Below, piece after piece: positions 1 through 8,533 of a DNA stretch of 64,000 nt. Below the pieces are notes generated by a model. The model searched no databases. It had not been told where the DNA came from and worked only from the letters and a program-made list of their open reading frames with translations. This DNA is from an uncultured Treponema sp. (GTDB lineage Bacteria > Spirochaetota > Spirochaetia > Treponematales > Treponemataceae). Both the position numbers and the translations under genes were made by a program. The DNA lies in NCBI RefSeq assembly GCF_946187725.1, contig NZ_CAMHSK010000004.1, positions 94,853-158,852 on the forward strand, written 5' to 3'. Each line of letters opens with the position of its first letter. The stretch's first letter is position 1.

Positions 1-97
1 GAAAATGAAAAGGTGAGAGTTAATGCAATCTTTTTGACGCAGTTTATTTTGTTTGTGTTCATGGAAACTTCCTTATACACAATAGCCTTTGACAATC

Positions 98-1045
98 TTA
101 CCAGCGGAATTCACCGGCCTGATATTTCTTCATGCGGTTCCTGACATCGTTCATACAGTCAAGAACTTTGCCCTTTGGAATGTTGCAGAAAATGTCTACA
201 AGTTCTTTGTCAAGCTGTGTTCCCGCAACAAGCCTTAGCTCTGAAATCGCATTCTCGTATGGAAGAGAAGCGCGGTAAGAGCGTGACATTGTGATTGCGG
301 AATAAGTGTCTGCAATAGCGAGAATCCGTGATGCGAGAGGAATTTCGTTTCCTTTCTTTTTATAATAGCCGTTTCCGTCCACGCGTTCATGGTGATATTT
401 AATCCAATATGTGACTGTTGTGAATGAAGGAATCTTTGAGAAAATTGCCTCACAGATTTCAGGATGTCTTTGAATCAGTTCGCGTTCTTTTGGAAGAAGT
501 TTGCCCTTTTTGGCGATTATGCTTCTTGGTACACCGAGTTTGCCGATATCAAGAAAAAGGGCCGCATACTGAAGGTTGACCGGATTGATTTTAATTCGCT
601 CAAATGGTGAAAGATGCTCGTATATGAGCATGCTGAGATTCTGAACATGAAGAGAGTGACCGTCAAGATTTTCGTCTCCAGCTTCGATTACTCCGACCAG
701 AGTTTCAAGGACTTCCATAGACCTGTCGCTCAGACCGTTCATTTGAATGAATCCCCAGGTGAGCATGACCGTAAAAAGTGCGGCAAAAGTGATTTGCGGT
801 ATGCAAAATTGTTGGGCCAGATTTTCATTTGTGAGAATTACTGACGATGCGAAAATAAAAGCGACTTCCGTAGTCAAAATGATGATGTTTGCCAGAAATT
901 TTGTGCCGCTGTTATTGTAGAGTGCGTCATGCCGTATGTAGAGATAGAAAATACTGAGCAAAAAGTTGATAAGCATTAGCAGGATGCTTATGAGAATAAG
1001 ATATTCGGAAACAACAATTGAATCGATAAAATTTAAGTGAACCAT
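98..1045 (-). CDS. Degenerate HD-GYP domain membrane protein
   Basis: 315 residues: about three N-terminal membrane segments (residues 12-105), then an HD-GYP-type domain. HD-GYP enzymes hydrolyse cyclic di-GMP using metal-binding His/Asp. The usual HDxGK motif reads LDIGKLGVP, so the metal-binding His is Leu. The second region keeps HHERVDGNG, but GYP reads GYY. The downstream IADTYSAITMSRSYR block is well kept. I infer loss or strong change of phosphodiesterase activity, perhaps leaving a c-di-GMP-sensing or partner role. The ATG follows AGGAG by ten bases and lies 2 bp after the stop of the diguanylate cyclase upstream, so the two are probably co-transcribed. Family assignment is firm; function is inferred. 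Confidence 0.88.
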   Translation of the reverse strand: MVHLNFIDSIVVSEYLILISILLMLINFLLSIFYLYIRHDALYNNSGTKFLANIIILTTEVAFIFASSVILTNENLAQQFCIPQITFAALFTVMLTWGFIQMNGLSDRSMEVLETLVGVIEAGDENLDGHSLHVQNLSMLIYEHLSPFERIKINPVNLQYAALFLDIGKLGVPRSIIAKKGKLLPKERELIQRHPEICEAIFSKIPSFTTVTYWIKYHHERVDGNGYYKKKGNEIPLASRILAIADTYSAITMSRSYRASLPYENAISELRLVAGTQLDKELVDIFCNIPKGKVLDCMNDVRNRMKKYQAGEFRW

Positions 1046-1047
1046 AA

Positions 1048-2220
1048 TTATGCGTCTCCTGGAACTGACTCCGAGCTGAAGTGAATCTGGTTTTTTCCAG
1101 AGCGCTTTGACTCGTAAAGAGCTTCATCGGCACGCTTATAGGCATTGTCTATGTCCCTGTCATTTGCTGCTAGTTCAGTGACACCGAATGAAGCGTGAAT
1201 TCCTTCGAGTCCGTCAAATCTTACTGCATTGAGCGAGTCCAACACACTTTGCAAGAGTTCCCGTACTTCAGTCTGTGATTTTTTGCCGCGAAGGAAGAGA
1301 ATGAATTCATCGCCACCGAGACGGCCTGCAAGACTTCGGAAATTGTTTAACTCCCATTTTGAGATTTCCATGCGCTCTTTGTCATCGATACCAAGGCCAA
1401 GGGCTTGAATGAGCGTTTTTCCGACAGTCTGGATTACTTTGTCGCCCATCTGATGACCGAGATTGTCGTTAATCTGCTTGAATTCGTCCAAATCGAGAAT
1501 GCAGAGAGCCATGTATTCATCTGTTTTCTGACGAAGAATTTCTGCTGTGATTGAGAAAAAGCGGCCTCGGTTCAAGAGTGAAGTGAGCGCATCAAAACTA
1601 GATTTAATTTCAAGTTCTTTTTGAATTTGAAGGTCTTTCTGATAAAGGATGAACTGTGCGACCCGCGTTCGCTGGAAAGTGTAGTGCAGCGTGACTGCGA
1701 GCGTAAAAACGACCATTACATTGTAAGTGTCGTGGTATGCGATGGAAAAAGTCTTAAAAAGGTAAGAAGTAGTAAGAAAAAACGAGATACCAACAATCGC
1801 AATTAAAATCATTATGTACATCCTTCCGATATATGAAAGGGAAGTGAGCGTAAGAACGATGAGCATCATGGTCGCTGGCATGTACGGCTGTGCTACGGAA
1901 CTTAAAATGCCGTAGATAAAAAACATTGAAATACTTGCAAAAACAGCAAGATAATTGTGCTTTTCAACGGATTTTGGAAATACAATAAGCCAGATGTCAA
2001 AAGCAAGGCTCAGCATGGCAAATGAAAAGTAGAACGGCACTCTTTCCTGACTGACTCCGAAGAGATTGAGAAAAGAAAACACGATATAGAGCAAATTGAT
2101 GAAGAAAAACCATGTTGTCAAAATCGTGATGTGCTTTCTGTTTGTACTACGGATTAAACCAGAACATTCTTTGTACGATTCTTTTGTGTAACCGTAATAG
2201 TTGAAGCTTCGTTTCGTCAT
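1048..2220 (-). CDS. Membrane-bound diguanylate cyclase (GGDEF)
   Basis: About 390 residues with roughly six hydrophobic N-terminal segments followed by a GGDEF domain; the signature GRLGGDEF is intact, so c-di-GMP synthesis from two GTP is expected at the inner membrane. No RxxD inhibitory site is seen five residues before the signature. About 25 extra residues, rich in charged positions, lie between the LDEFKQIND motif and GGDEF. I chose the ATG at 2220 because GAGAGG lies 9 bases before it; a TTG six codons upstream overlaps that ribosome binding site. It sits 2 bp upstream of the degenerate HD-GYP gene, so synthesis and a possible effector are paired. Confidence 0.9.
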   Translation of the reverse strand: MTKRSFNYYGYTKESYKECSGLIRSTNRKHITILTTWFFFINLLYIVFSFLNLFGVSQERVPFYFSFAMLSLAFDIWLIVFPKSVEKHNYLAVFASISMFFIYGILSSVAQPYMPATMMLIVLTLTSLSYIGRMYIMILIAIVGISFFLTTSYLFKTFSIAYHDTYNVMVVFTLAVTLHYTFQRTRVAQFILYQKDLQIQKELEIKSSFDALTSLLNRGRFFSITAEILRQKTDEYMALCILDLDEFKQINDNLGHQMGDKVIQTVGKTLIQALGLGIDDKERMEISKWELNNFRSLAGRLGGDEFILFLRGKKSQTEVRELLQSVLDSLNAVRFDGLEGIHASFGVTELAANDRDIDNAYKRADEALYESKRSGKNQIHFSSESVPGDA

Positions 2221-2306
2221 ATTACCGTTTCCTCTCAAAGTATTTTATATATTGTAAATGCAAAAATCTAAAACCGCAAATTTATTCGTTTTTGATTTCA
2301 AAAAAA

Positions 2307-2334
2307 TTGAGATTTTGGAGATTTATGTTATAAT
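2307..2334 (+). promoter_or_regulatory. Promoter of the 2356 gene
   Basis: TTGAGA (2307-2312), 16-base spacer, TATAAT (2329-2334). The predicted start near 2341 leaves a short leader with GGAG before the ATG at 2356, so this gene is not leaderless. Confidence 0.6.
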
Positions 2335-2355
2335 GCTCGAAATGGAGATTAAGAT

Positions 2356-2892
2356 ATGGAAAACAATCAAAAAACTGCATTTGCAGAACAGCAGCGCAAA
2401 ATCGGCAAAATCATGTGCATTCTGATGGGCGTGAGTTTGAGCTTTTTTCTTTCATTAATAGGGCTGCTTTCTTCGGGGCATTTTGAGATTAAAGCGTGGA
2501 TTTTGAGCTTTGTACTCAGCACGGCTCTTAGCTTTTTGATTGGATTGTGTCTGCCTGTCCGTAAGACTTCGCTCGCTGTTTGTGCTTCTTTGGGATTAAA
2601 AGAACGCACTCTGCCTTTTCATTGCATGGATTCTTTGATTTCTGATATTTTTTACACACCGCTGATTACGCTTTTGATGGTCGCGCTTGCATTTATGGGA
2701 GCAAAGCGTGGAATTGCTGAGGCCGTCTCTCATGGTGCATCAGCCGATTCTCTTCCACAGATTCAGTTTTTGCCGATGTTCCTGCATGGCCTTTTGATTT
2801 CGATGATTGCCGGATTTGTGCTGATTTTCGTTCTTCAGCCGCTTTTCCTAAAAATCCTTCTGAGAAAGAATTTGAAAAAATCAGCTGATTAA
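2356..2892 (+). CDS. Small hypothetical inner-membrane protein
   Basis: 178 residues with four clear hydrophobic segments (about 19-40, 47-66, 95-113, 142-165) and a basic C-terminus (KILLRKNLKKSAD). I do not recognise a specific family; the layout resembles small DUF-type four-helix membrane proteins. The start has GGAG upstream and its own promoter. Its TAA overlaps the TAA of the convergent GGDEF gene (stops share 2890-2891). It sits between two c-di-GMP synthases, but nothing in the protein itself ties it to signalling. Confidence 0.7.
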   Translation: MENNQKTAFAEQQRKIGKIMCILMGVSLSFFLSLIGLLSSGHFEIKAWILSFVLSTALSFLIGLCLPVRKTSLAVCASLGLKERTLPFHCMDSLISDIFYTPLITLLMVALAFMGAKRGIAEAVSHGASADSLPQIQFLPMFLHGLLISMIAGFVLIFVLQPLFLKILLRKNLKKSAD

Positions 2893-4277
2893 AGTTCCCG
2901 GATATTTCTGCGCATTTCAGCGTGCTGCCTGTAGAATTCTTCTTTTTCTTTGTACATTTGCTCGTCGGCAAGGTGCATTGCAAGCCGGAGATTTTCTCCG
3001 TACATGTCCCAATGAGAGCCGACAGCAAGACAAACCGGTGAACCATAGACAGTTTTTGCCTTTAATTCAAGAACCTTTCTGACGAATTCTGATTCATCGC
3101 AGGCCGGACAGATTACAACGAATTCGTCACCACCTGCACGATAAATTTCATAGTTCTTAAAGACCTGCTTAATGATTTGTGCCGCCGATTTGATGAGGTT
3201 GTCACCCGCTTCGTGACCTTTATTGTCGTTAATCTGCTTGAGACCGTTTAAATCGGCGAAGACTACACCAAATGGTGGTACAACAAGCTGTTCTTTTGTG
3301 ACGAATAAATCAACCCGCGTATTCATTGCGTTGCGGTTTCGGACACCAGTAAGAATGTCAGTGTTGCTTAAAAGTTCGAGCTTTTTCATGAGATAATGAC
3401 TTGCAATTTCTGACGAGATAAAAAATGCCGTCAAATCAATCACTTCCTGTATTTCAAGAAGTTTACTTGTGTCAAAATTGGTGATGAAAATGTAACCGAT
3501 GATTTTTTTAGACTGTTTGAGCGGATAAAGAATCAAATTTTTGACATCGGATGCTTTGAGCGATTCTACCCAGATGGGATTTCTTTCGTTGAGAAGCTGC
3601 ATGTCGTGCTCATCCTTGACGACTACGCCAAAAGTGTTGCCGATAGTTTCTTCCCATGAATTTACGACTTCGTAAGTCAGGTGTTTTTCGTAATTTCGAA
3701 CTTTTCCTTCGCGGTCACGGAATTTTTCTGCAAGAACCTCATATTTTTCGTTGATTCTGTCCAATGTAAGGAGAACACAGCAGAATGATTCTGCTTTTTG
3801 CTGAATTTCCGCGATGACATCATTTATGCTTGTTTGAAAATCATCTTCTCCGCGAAGGGCAACGCAGCTTTTGATGACCGAAGCGGCCGTTTGTGCTGAA
3901 ACCTGAGAGAAAATTTCGGGGTTTACATTTCGGGTTTGTTCAAGGAAAAATGCACAGTAACCGATTTCTTCATTTCCGCCCTCAATTGGAATGAGCGTGA
4001 GCACGGACCAGCAGTGAAGCCCCGGTGTTTCTAGATAAGTGTTCAGTTTTTGCTTTTTGAACGCGCAACGATAACAATAATCTTCGAACAGAAGTTCTTT
4101 TGGCACGAGTTCAGAGTAAATCATGTTGTCCCTGTAGCGTGCGACACCCATTGCTGATTTGTAGATGTCATTTGATTTTACGATGCGGATTTCGCCGGGA
4201 TGTCCAGTAGATGATTTTTTAACAGATAGAACTGCACAGGAGACGGAAAATGTATTGACGAAGCTCTGAAAGTCCAT
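2889..4277 (-). CDS. Cytoplasmic diguanylate cyclase with N-terminal sensor
   Basis: 462 residues without a membrane segment. The first about 290 residues look like one or two sensor modules: a Cys-containing stretch with LLFEDYCYRCAF, then a GAF-like part ending IGYIFITNFDTSKLL. The C-terminal 165 residues are a GGDEF domain with FADLNGLKQIND and YRAGGDEFVVICP; the active-site signature is intact and no RxxD I-site precedes it. It should make c-di-GMP in response to a cytosolic signal I cannot name. The clustered CxxC in the sensor could bind metal or sense redox, which is inference. Confidence 0.9.
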   Translation of the reverse strand: MDFQSFVNTFSVSCAVLSVKKSSTGHPGEIRIVKSNDIYKSAMGVARYRDNMIYSELVPKELLFEDYCYRCAFKKQKLNTYLETPGLHCWSVLTLIPIEGGNEEIGYCAFFLEQTRNVNPEIFSQVSAQTAASVIKSCVALRGEDDFQTSINDVIAEIQQKAESFCCVLLTLDRINEKYEVLAEKFRDREGKVRNYEKHLTYEVVNSWEETIGNTFGVVVKDEHDMQLLNERNPIWVESLKASDVKNLILYPLKQSKKIIGYIFITNFDTSKLLEIQEVIDLTAFFISSEIASHYLMKKLELLSNTDILTGVRNRNAMNTRVDLFVTKEQLVVPPFGVVFADLNGLKQINDNKGHEAGDNLIKSAAQIIKQVFKNYEIYRAGGDEFVVICPACDESEFVRKVLELKAKTVYGSPVCLAVGSHWDMYGENLRLAMHLADEQMYKEKEEFYRQHAEMRRNIREL

Positions 4278-4315
4278 TTCTTAATGATAAAACGGAATTT
4301 CATTTTTTGCAAACC

Positions 4316-5017
4316 TTAAATCAGATTTACGAAGAAAGGCATAATTACTACTGTGAGGACTCCGCATACTGCGATTGAAAGGCCGCTCATTGCTCCCTGG
4401 ACTTCGCCCATTTCAAAGGCTTTTGCTGTTCCCATTGCGTGACCGCTGGTTCCGCAGGCAAGACCGCAGGCTACAGGCTCTTTGATTCTGAACAGCTTAC
4501 AGAAAATGATTCCGAAGATGTTCGCAAGATTACCGGCGATTGAAATCAAAAGGATTGTAACAGATTCGATTCCGCCGTTCTGATTTGACAGTGCAATGCC
4601 AATTGGTGTGGTGATTGATTTTGGGAGCAGTGAAACATATTCCGTGTGACCGATTTTGAAAAACCAGCACATTCCGAAGATGAAAAATCCGTTCGCAAGA
4701 ATCCCGCTCAAAATTCCAAGGATGATTGCAAGGGCATTTTCTTTGAGCTTTGAAAACTGGCGGTAAAGAGGAATCGCGAGCGCAACAGTGCACGGAGTCA
4801 TTAAATAGTAGAGAAATTTTGCTCCCTCAAGATATTTTTCGTATGGAATCTTAAAAATGACCAGAAAAATGATTATGAAGGTGCATGAAACAAGCAAAGG
4901 TGCGAAAAGGACAAATTTCGTCTTTTTATAGATTAAATCTGCAATCCAGAAGCAGACAAGCGAAATGAAGAGTCCGAAAGAAGTTGAATTGGTCAAAAAA
5001 TCAGAAACCGAGTCCAT
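4316..5017 (-). CDS. lrgB: LrgB family protein
   Basis: 233 residues, six to seven membrane segments. The family core is clear: a PKSITTPIGIALS stretch and the C-terminal ACGTSGHAMGTAKAFEMGEVQGAMSGL region, of which only parts are quoted here. LrgB works with LrgA in membrane integrity and autolysis control, and in some bacteria in pyruvate or glycolate movement. Here it follows lrgA by 31 bases and ends the purF-like/lrgA/lrgB operon. The short gap holds a piece of the CGGAT/ATCTG dispersed repeat. Confidence 0.92.
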   Translation of the reverse strand: MDSVSDFLTNSTSFGLFISLVCFWIADLIYKKTKFVLFAPLLVSCTFIIIFLVIFKIPYEKYLEGAKFLYYLMTPCTVALAIPLYRQFSKLKENALAIILGILSGILANGFFIFGMCWFFKIGHTEYVSLLPKSITTPIGIALSNQNGGIESVTILLISIAGNLANIFGIIFCKLFRIKEPVACGLACGTSGHAMGTAKAFEMGEVQGAMSGLSIAVCGVLTVVIMPFFVNLI

Positions 5018-5026
5018 ATAATTACC

Positions 5027-5060
5027 TTATTTAACCACAGATGAATTTCTAATCCGTGTT
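5027..5060 (-). repeat. Family B repeat fragment at the lrgA/lrgB junction
   Basis: On the minus strand reads ACACGGATTAG, a short spacer, then ATCTGTGGTT, matching parts of the copy at 46564. The lrgA stop codon lies inside it, so its last codons (NTD) are repeat-derived or repeat-like. Confidence 0.4.
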
Positions 5061-5423
5061 TTTCTTGTCCTTTGATTTTTTCAAAAGCCGAATCACAAGC
5101 TGAGTGACATGCCCGGTCACAAAGAACACGACCATCGTTCCCAAAATCCCGATAATCAGGAACTGAAGCCACCAGACTTTTAGAATATCCCATGCAAGAA
5201 TCAGGCCGACCGTAGACGGAATAAACAAAAGCGGCATGATTGAAAGAATGCTGTCAGAAACCTGTTCCACTTCAGACAGCGGCATAATCTTGAACTGCAA
5301 GGCACAGAACATGAGCACAAGTCCGTAAATGCTTGCAGGCACCGGAAGCGGTATGACCGCATGGAGAATCTCACCGATAAAACAAGTGATGACCAAAATA
5401 CAAAATTGTTTGACGAGTCTCAT
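5049..5423 (-). CDS. lrgA: LrgA/CidA family holin-like protein
   Basis: 124 residues with four hydrophobic helices. Family features include the early PLPVPASIYGLVL motif and the middle MPLLFIPSTVGLI motif. LrgA/CidA proteins are small membrane proteins that modulate murein hydrolase activity or metabolite export together with LrgB. The ATG overlaps the stop of the PurF-like gene (ATGA arrangement at 5420-5423), giving translational coupling. That coupling to a nucleotide-metabolism paralogue is unusual. Confidence 0.92.
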   Translation of the reverse strand: MRLVKQFCILVITCFIGEILHAVIPLPVPASIYGLVLMFCALQFKIMPLSEVEQVSDSILSIMPLLFIPSTVGLILAWDILKVWWLQFLIIGILGTMVVFFVTGHVTQLVIRLLKKSKDKKNTD

Positions 5424-6853
5424 TCTCTACCATTCCAGCAATAAGTGCACAGCTTTTCGTGGGGAAGGCCGGTGCTGTTTAGCATGTCGTCCAGACGGTG
5501 GAAGCGAAGTGTGGTAAAGTGAAGCTGCTTTCGGATTTCTTCCTGCATTTTTGCGTATTCAGGGGTGTCCGGGTCGCAGTATTTTGCCAGAGTTTCAGCG
5601 CTTACATTGTCGCCCTCAAACTGTTTTACGACGCGGCGTGCAATCAAATCCATTTCGCTTTTTGAACGTGAGAAATTGAGGTATTTGCAGCCGAACATGA
5701 TTGGCGGACAAGCCGGTCGCACATGAACTTCCTTTGCACCAGACTGATACAAAAAGTCCGTGGTTTCGCGAAGCTGAGTTCCGCGCACGATTGAGTCATC
5801 AATCAGCAAAATGCTCTTGTTTTTAATCAGCTGCTGAACCGGAATCAACTTCATGTGTGCAATTAAATTTCGCTGTTCCTGGTTTGTCGGCATGAACGAG
5901 CGTGGCCATGTCGGAGTGTATTTGATGAATGGTCTTGTAAACGGAATTCCTGCCTCGTTTGCATAACCGACTGCATGTGCCGTGCCCGAATCCGGAACAC
6001 CTGCCGCACAGTCCGGGTGAATATTGTCATCCTTGTCGCGCATGGCAAGATATTTTCCGCAGTTATAGCGCATTGCCTCAACATTTACGCCCTCATAACA
6101 GGCCGTCGGATAGCCGTAATAAATCCACAGGAAGGTGCAGATTTTCATTTCTTTTTGTGGTTCCTGCAAAACTTCGTAGCGGTCAGAAGTGACATAAACG
6201 ATTTCGGCCGGACCAAGTTCATGCAAATCCTTGTAGCCAAGATTGATGTAGGCAAAACTTTCAAAACTAAGGCAGTGTGCAAGAATCGAGCCTTTTACAT
6301 CCTTTTTGATTCCGACTTGAAGAGGTGTGCGCCCCATTTTATCTCTTGCACCGTAAATGCCATCAGGAGTGGCAACGAGCATCGTGATTGAGCCTTGGAT
6401 TTTTGACTGAACATATCGGATTCCATCAAGGATTGTTTTTTGTGTGTTCATCAGGGCGAGAATAAGCTCTGTCTGGTTGATTTCGCCGCCGCTCATTTCA
6501 AGGAAAGAGCCGCCATTATCCAAAAGTTCTTTTACAAGTTCATCCTTATTAGAGACAACTCCGACAGTTGTAACGGCAAAACTTCCGAGATGTGAGCGTG
6601 CCAAAAGCGGCTGCGGTTCATAGTCGGAAATACAGCCGATTCCGATGTGACCGTCCATTACTTCAACATCGTTTTCAAATTTTGTTCGGAAAGGTGAATT
6701 CTGGATGTTGTGGATTGATCTGTGGAATTTATTGTCGCTGCCCCATACAGCAAGACCGCCGCGACGGGTGCCAAGATGTGAATGATAGTCAACGCCGAAA
6801 AACAAGTCCAAAGTACAGTTGCCTTTTGAAGCAACCCCGAAGATGCCGCCCAT
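5420..6853 (-). CDS. Amidophosphoribosyltransferase-like protein lacking the catalytic Cys
   Basis: 477 residues, PurF-like over its whole length: N-terminal Ntn-type glutaminase domain, then a PRPP-binding phosphoribosyltransferase domain with LLIDDSIVRGT near residue 350. A true PurF exposes Cys as the first residue of the mature protein. Here the chain begins MGGIFGVAS with no Cys in that place, so glutamine hydrolysis should fail. The four Cys corresponding to the Bacillus-type 4Fe-4S ligands seem kept (KICTF, MFGCKY, CTYC). The canonical PurF is at 14191. Start: AGGAG seven bases before ATG. First gene of an operon with lrgAB. Possible ammonia-dependent or regulatory paralogue. Confidence 0.88.
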   Translation of the reverse strand: MGGIFGVASKGNCTLDLFFGVDYHSHLGTRRGGLAVWGSDNKFHRSIHNIQNSPFRTKFENDVEVMDGHIGIGCISDYEPQPLLARSHLGSFAVTTVGVVSNKDELVKELLDNGGSFLEMSGGEINQTELILALMNTQKTILDGIRYVQSKIQGSITMLVATPDGIYGARDKMGRTPLQVGIKKDVKGSILAHCLSFESFAYINLGYKDLHELGPAEIVYVTSDRYEVLQEPQKEMKICTFLWIYYGYPTACYEGVNVEAMRYNCGKYLAMRDKDDNIHPDCAAGVPDSGTAHAVGYANEAGIPFTRPFIKYTPTWPRSFMPTNQEQRNLIAHMKLIPVQQLIKNKSILLIDDSIVRGTQLRETTDFLYQSGAKEVHVRPACPPIMFGCKYLNFSRSKSEMDLIARRVVKQFEGDNVSAETLAKYCDPDTPEYAKMQEEIRKQLHFTTLRFHRLDDMLNSTGLPHEKLCTYCWNGRE

Positions 6854-6921
6854 TTTGAATCTCCTGATTTTTAAATATACATTAAATGTAACTTAATGCA
6901 AAATATAGCATAAAAATCAAT

Positions 6922-6950
6922 TTGAGTGAATCGGAATTATGATTTAGAAT
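6922..6950 (+). promoter_or_regulatory. Promoter for a leaderless DUF2974 transcript
   Basis: TTGAGT (6922-6927), 17-base spacer, TAGAAT (6945-6950), then six bases to the ATG at 6957. Transcription would begin at or next to the start codon. Confidence 0.6.
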
Positions 6951-6956
6951 TAAGGT

Positions 6957-8099
6957 ATGAATAAGGAAAGCAAAAAATTTGATATTTGTGATTATATTGA
7001 CTGGCGCGATGATTTGACCTTTGAAGTTTCGCCTTTTAATGAAGTTGACGCGCTTATCTTCTGTCAGCTTTCATATTTGAATTTCTCGAATCTTGTACCA
7101 GCTTCGTTTGATTCTTCTATTAAACTGTCAGAATTGGCGAAGATTTTCTTTGCTTCCACTGATTTTGAATCCCGCTCTGATTTGGGTGTATTGATTGATA
7201 AAAAATCAATTGAACTTCTTAAAAAGGCCGGTGAATCGCTTCGTTTTGGCGATGTTGATGTCACTGCTTTTGTGAGCGAATACAATGCCGAAAAAGAAGA
7301 GCAGTTTTCCGCCGTCACCTTCGTTACAGGTGATTCAACAGTCCTTAACAAGGGGCAGATTTTTGTCGCTTTCCGGGGCACGGATGATACGATTGTCGGC
7401 TGGAAAGAGGATTTCAATCTCGCTTTTCTTGATGAAGTTCCTGCACAGGCCGATGCCGCAGCTTATCTCGAAAACGCCTCTTCTGCATTCAAAAAATCTG
7501 AAATTTTTGTCGGCGGACATTCAAAGGGCGGAAATCTTGCAGTTTATGCTTCTGCGAGCCTGAACGAAAAGGCAAAAAAGAATCTCGTAAATGTATACAA
7601 TTTTGACGGACCAGGCTTTTCTCAGAACGACCTTGATTCAGATAAATTCTTCTCAGTCAAATCAAAAATTCGCTCTGTTTTCCCGCAGTTTTCAATCATC
7701 GGTATGCTCTTCCATCATTATGATTCGTTCAAAATCGTTCTCAGTGATGAAAAATTCTTGATGCAGCATAATCCGTTCTCATGGTTCGTAAAAGGCGTTC
7801 AGTTTGCAGAAAAAGACGAACTTGATTCAGGCAGTGAGCTTTTCTTCAAATCATTCAATAAGTGGTTCGAAGAAATTCAGCCCGAGCAGCGCGAGCAGTT
7901 TGTTGAGACGATTTTCGGTCTTCTTGATTCAACAAATGCTGTCTCTAACACTGATTTGAGCAAGGACGCACTCAAAAACACTGGCAAAATCATAAAGGCA
8001 TTTGCCCGGCTGGACAGTGAAATTCGCGACAGTGCGGTAAAACTTGCTGGTGATTTCGTAAAAACCGTGCTGGCGGTCAAGCGAGATGAACTTGAATAG
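6957..8099 (+). CDS. DUF2974 (Mbeg1-like) alpha/beta-hydrolase
   Basis: 380 residues. Contains the lipase-like GGHSKGGNLAVYAS elbow near residue 185, with Ser as expected nucleophile, after a VAFRGTDDTIVGWKEDF block typical of the Mbeg1-like DUF2974 family. No signal peptide is visible, so it should be cytoplasmic. The family is thought to hydrolyse esters, but substrates are poorly known. The -10 hexamer ends six bases before the ATG and there is no Shine-Dalgarno sequence, supporting leaderless translation. No operon partner: the ACT gene downstream has its own promoter. Confidence 0.85.
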   Translation: MNKESKKFDICDYIDWRDDLTFEVSPFNEVDALIFCQLSYLNFSNLVPASFDSSIKLSELAKIFFASTDFESRSDLGVLIDKKSIELLKKAGESLRFGDVDVTAFVSEYNAEKEEQFSAVTFVTGDSTVLNKGQIFVAFRGTDDTIVGWKEDFNLAFLDEVPAQADAAAYLENASSAFKKSEIFVGGHSKGGNLAVYASASLNEKAKKNLVNVYNFDGPGFSQNDLDSDKFFSVKSKIRSVFPQFSIIGMLFHHYDSFKIVLSDEKFLMQHNPFSWFVKGVQFAEKDELDSGSELFFKSFNKWFEEIQPEQREQFVETIFGLLDSTNAVSNTDLSKDALKNTGKIIKAFARLDSEIRDSAVKLAGDFVKTVLAVKRDELE

Positions 8100-8116
8100 C
8101 AGTCAATAAGCGGCTT

Positions 8117-8145
8117 TTGACTAAGAATGTGATTTCAGATAGAAT
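8117..8145 (+). promoter_or_regulatory. Promoter of the ACT-domain gene
   Basis: TTGACT (8117-8122), 17-base spacer, TAGAAT (8140-8145), then eight bases to the ATG at 8154. Five of six -35 bases match consensus. Leader length should be zero to two bases. Confidence 0.65.
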
Positions 8146-8153
8146 TATGAATT

Positions 8154-8423
8154 ATGAACGCGATTATTACTGTCGTTGGAAGCGACAAAGTTGGAATCAT
8201 TGCGAAAGTGAGCGCACTTCTCGCAGAGCATAAAGTTAACATTGCTGACATCACACAGACGATTCTTTCAGGCAATTTCGTTATGATGATGATGGTCTCT
8301 CTCGAAGAGTCTGACATTTCTATCGATGAACTTCGTTCCGTGCTTACATCGGCAAGTGAAGAAATGGGTGTTGAAATCAATGTAATGGCAGAAAAGGTCT
8401 TCTCATCAATGCACAGAATTTAA
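8154..8423 (+). CDS. ACT domain protein (UPF0237 type)
   Basis: 89 residues forming essentially one ACT domain: AIITVVGSDKVGIIAKVSALL at the N-terminus with the DKVGI ligand-loop signature, then VNIADITQTIL. The UPF0237 group is of this length and is thought to sense small molecules, often amino acids, as a homodimer. It is a single-gene unit with its own near-leaderless promoter and a following hairpin terminator. Target and ligand are unknown. Confidence 0.9.
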   Translation: MNAIITVVGSDKVGIIAKVSALLAEHKVNIADITQTILSGNFVMMMMVSLEESDISIDELRSVLTSASEEMGVEINVMAEKVFSSMHRI

Positions 8424-8424
8424 T

Positions 8425-8460
8425 CAGATTTATATAAAAATAAGTCTGTTTTCTTTCTGT
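8425..8460 (+). terminator. Intrinsic terminator after the ACT gene
   Basis: Stem CAGATTTAT/ATAAGTCTG (one G-U pair) with a short AT-rich loop, followed by TTTTCTTTC. It starts two bases after the stop codon. Confidence 0.6.
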
Positions 8461-8533
8461 AAAACGCGGATTTCTTGCATTAAACTCTCCTTACAATTCC
8501 GTGTTTTGTCCAGGCGGATTTGTAAGGAACTAA

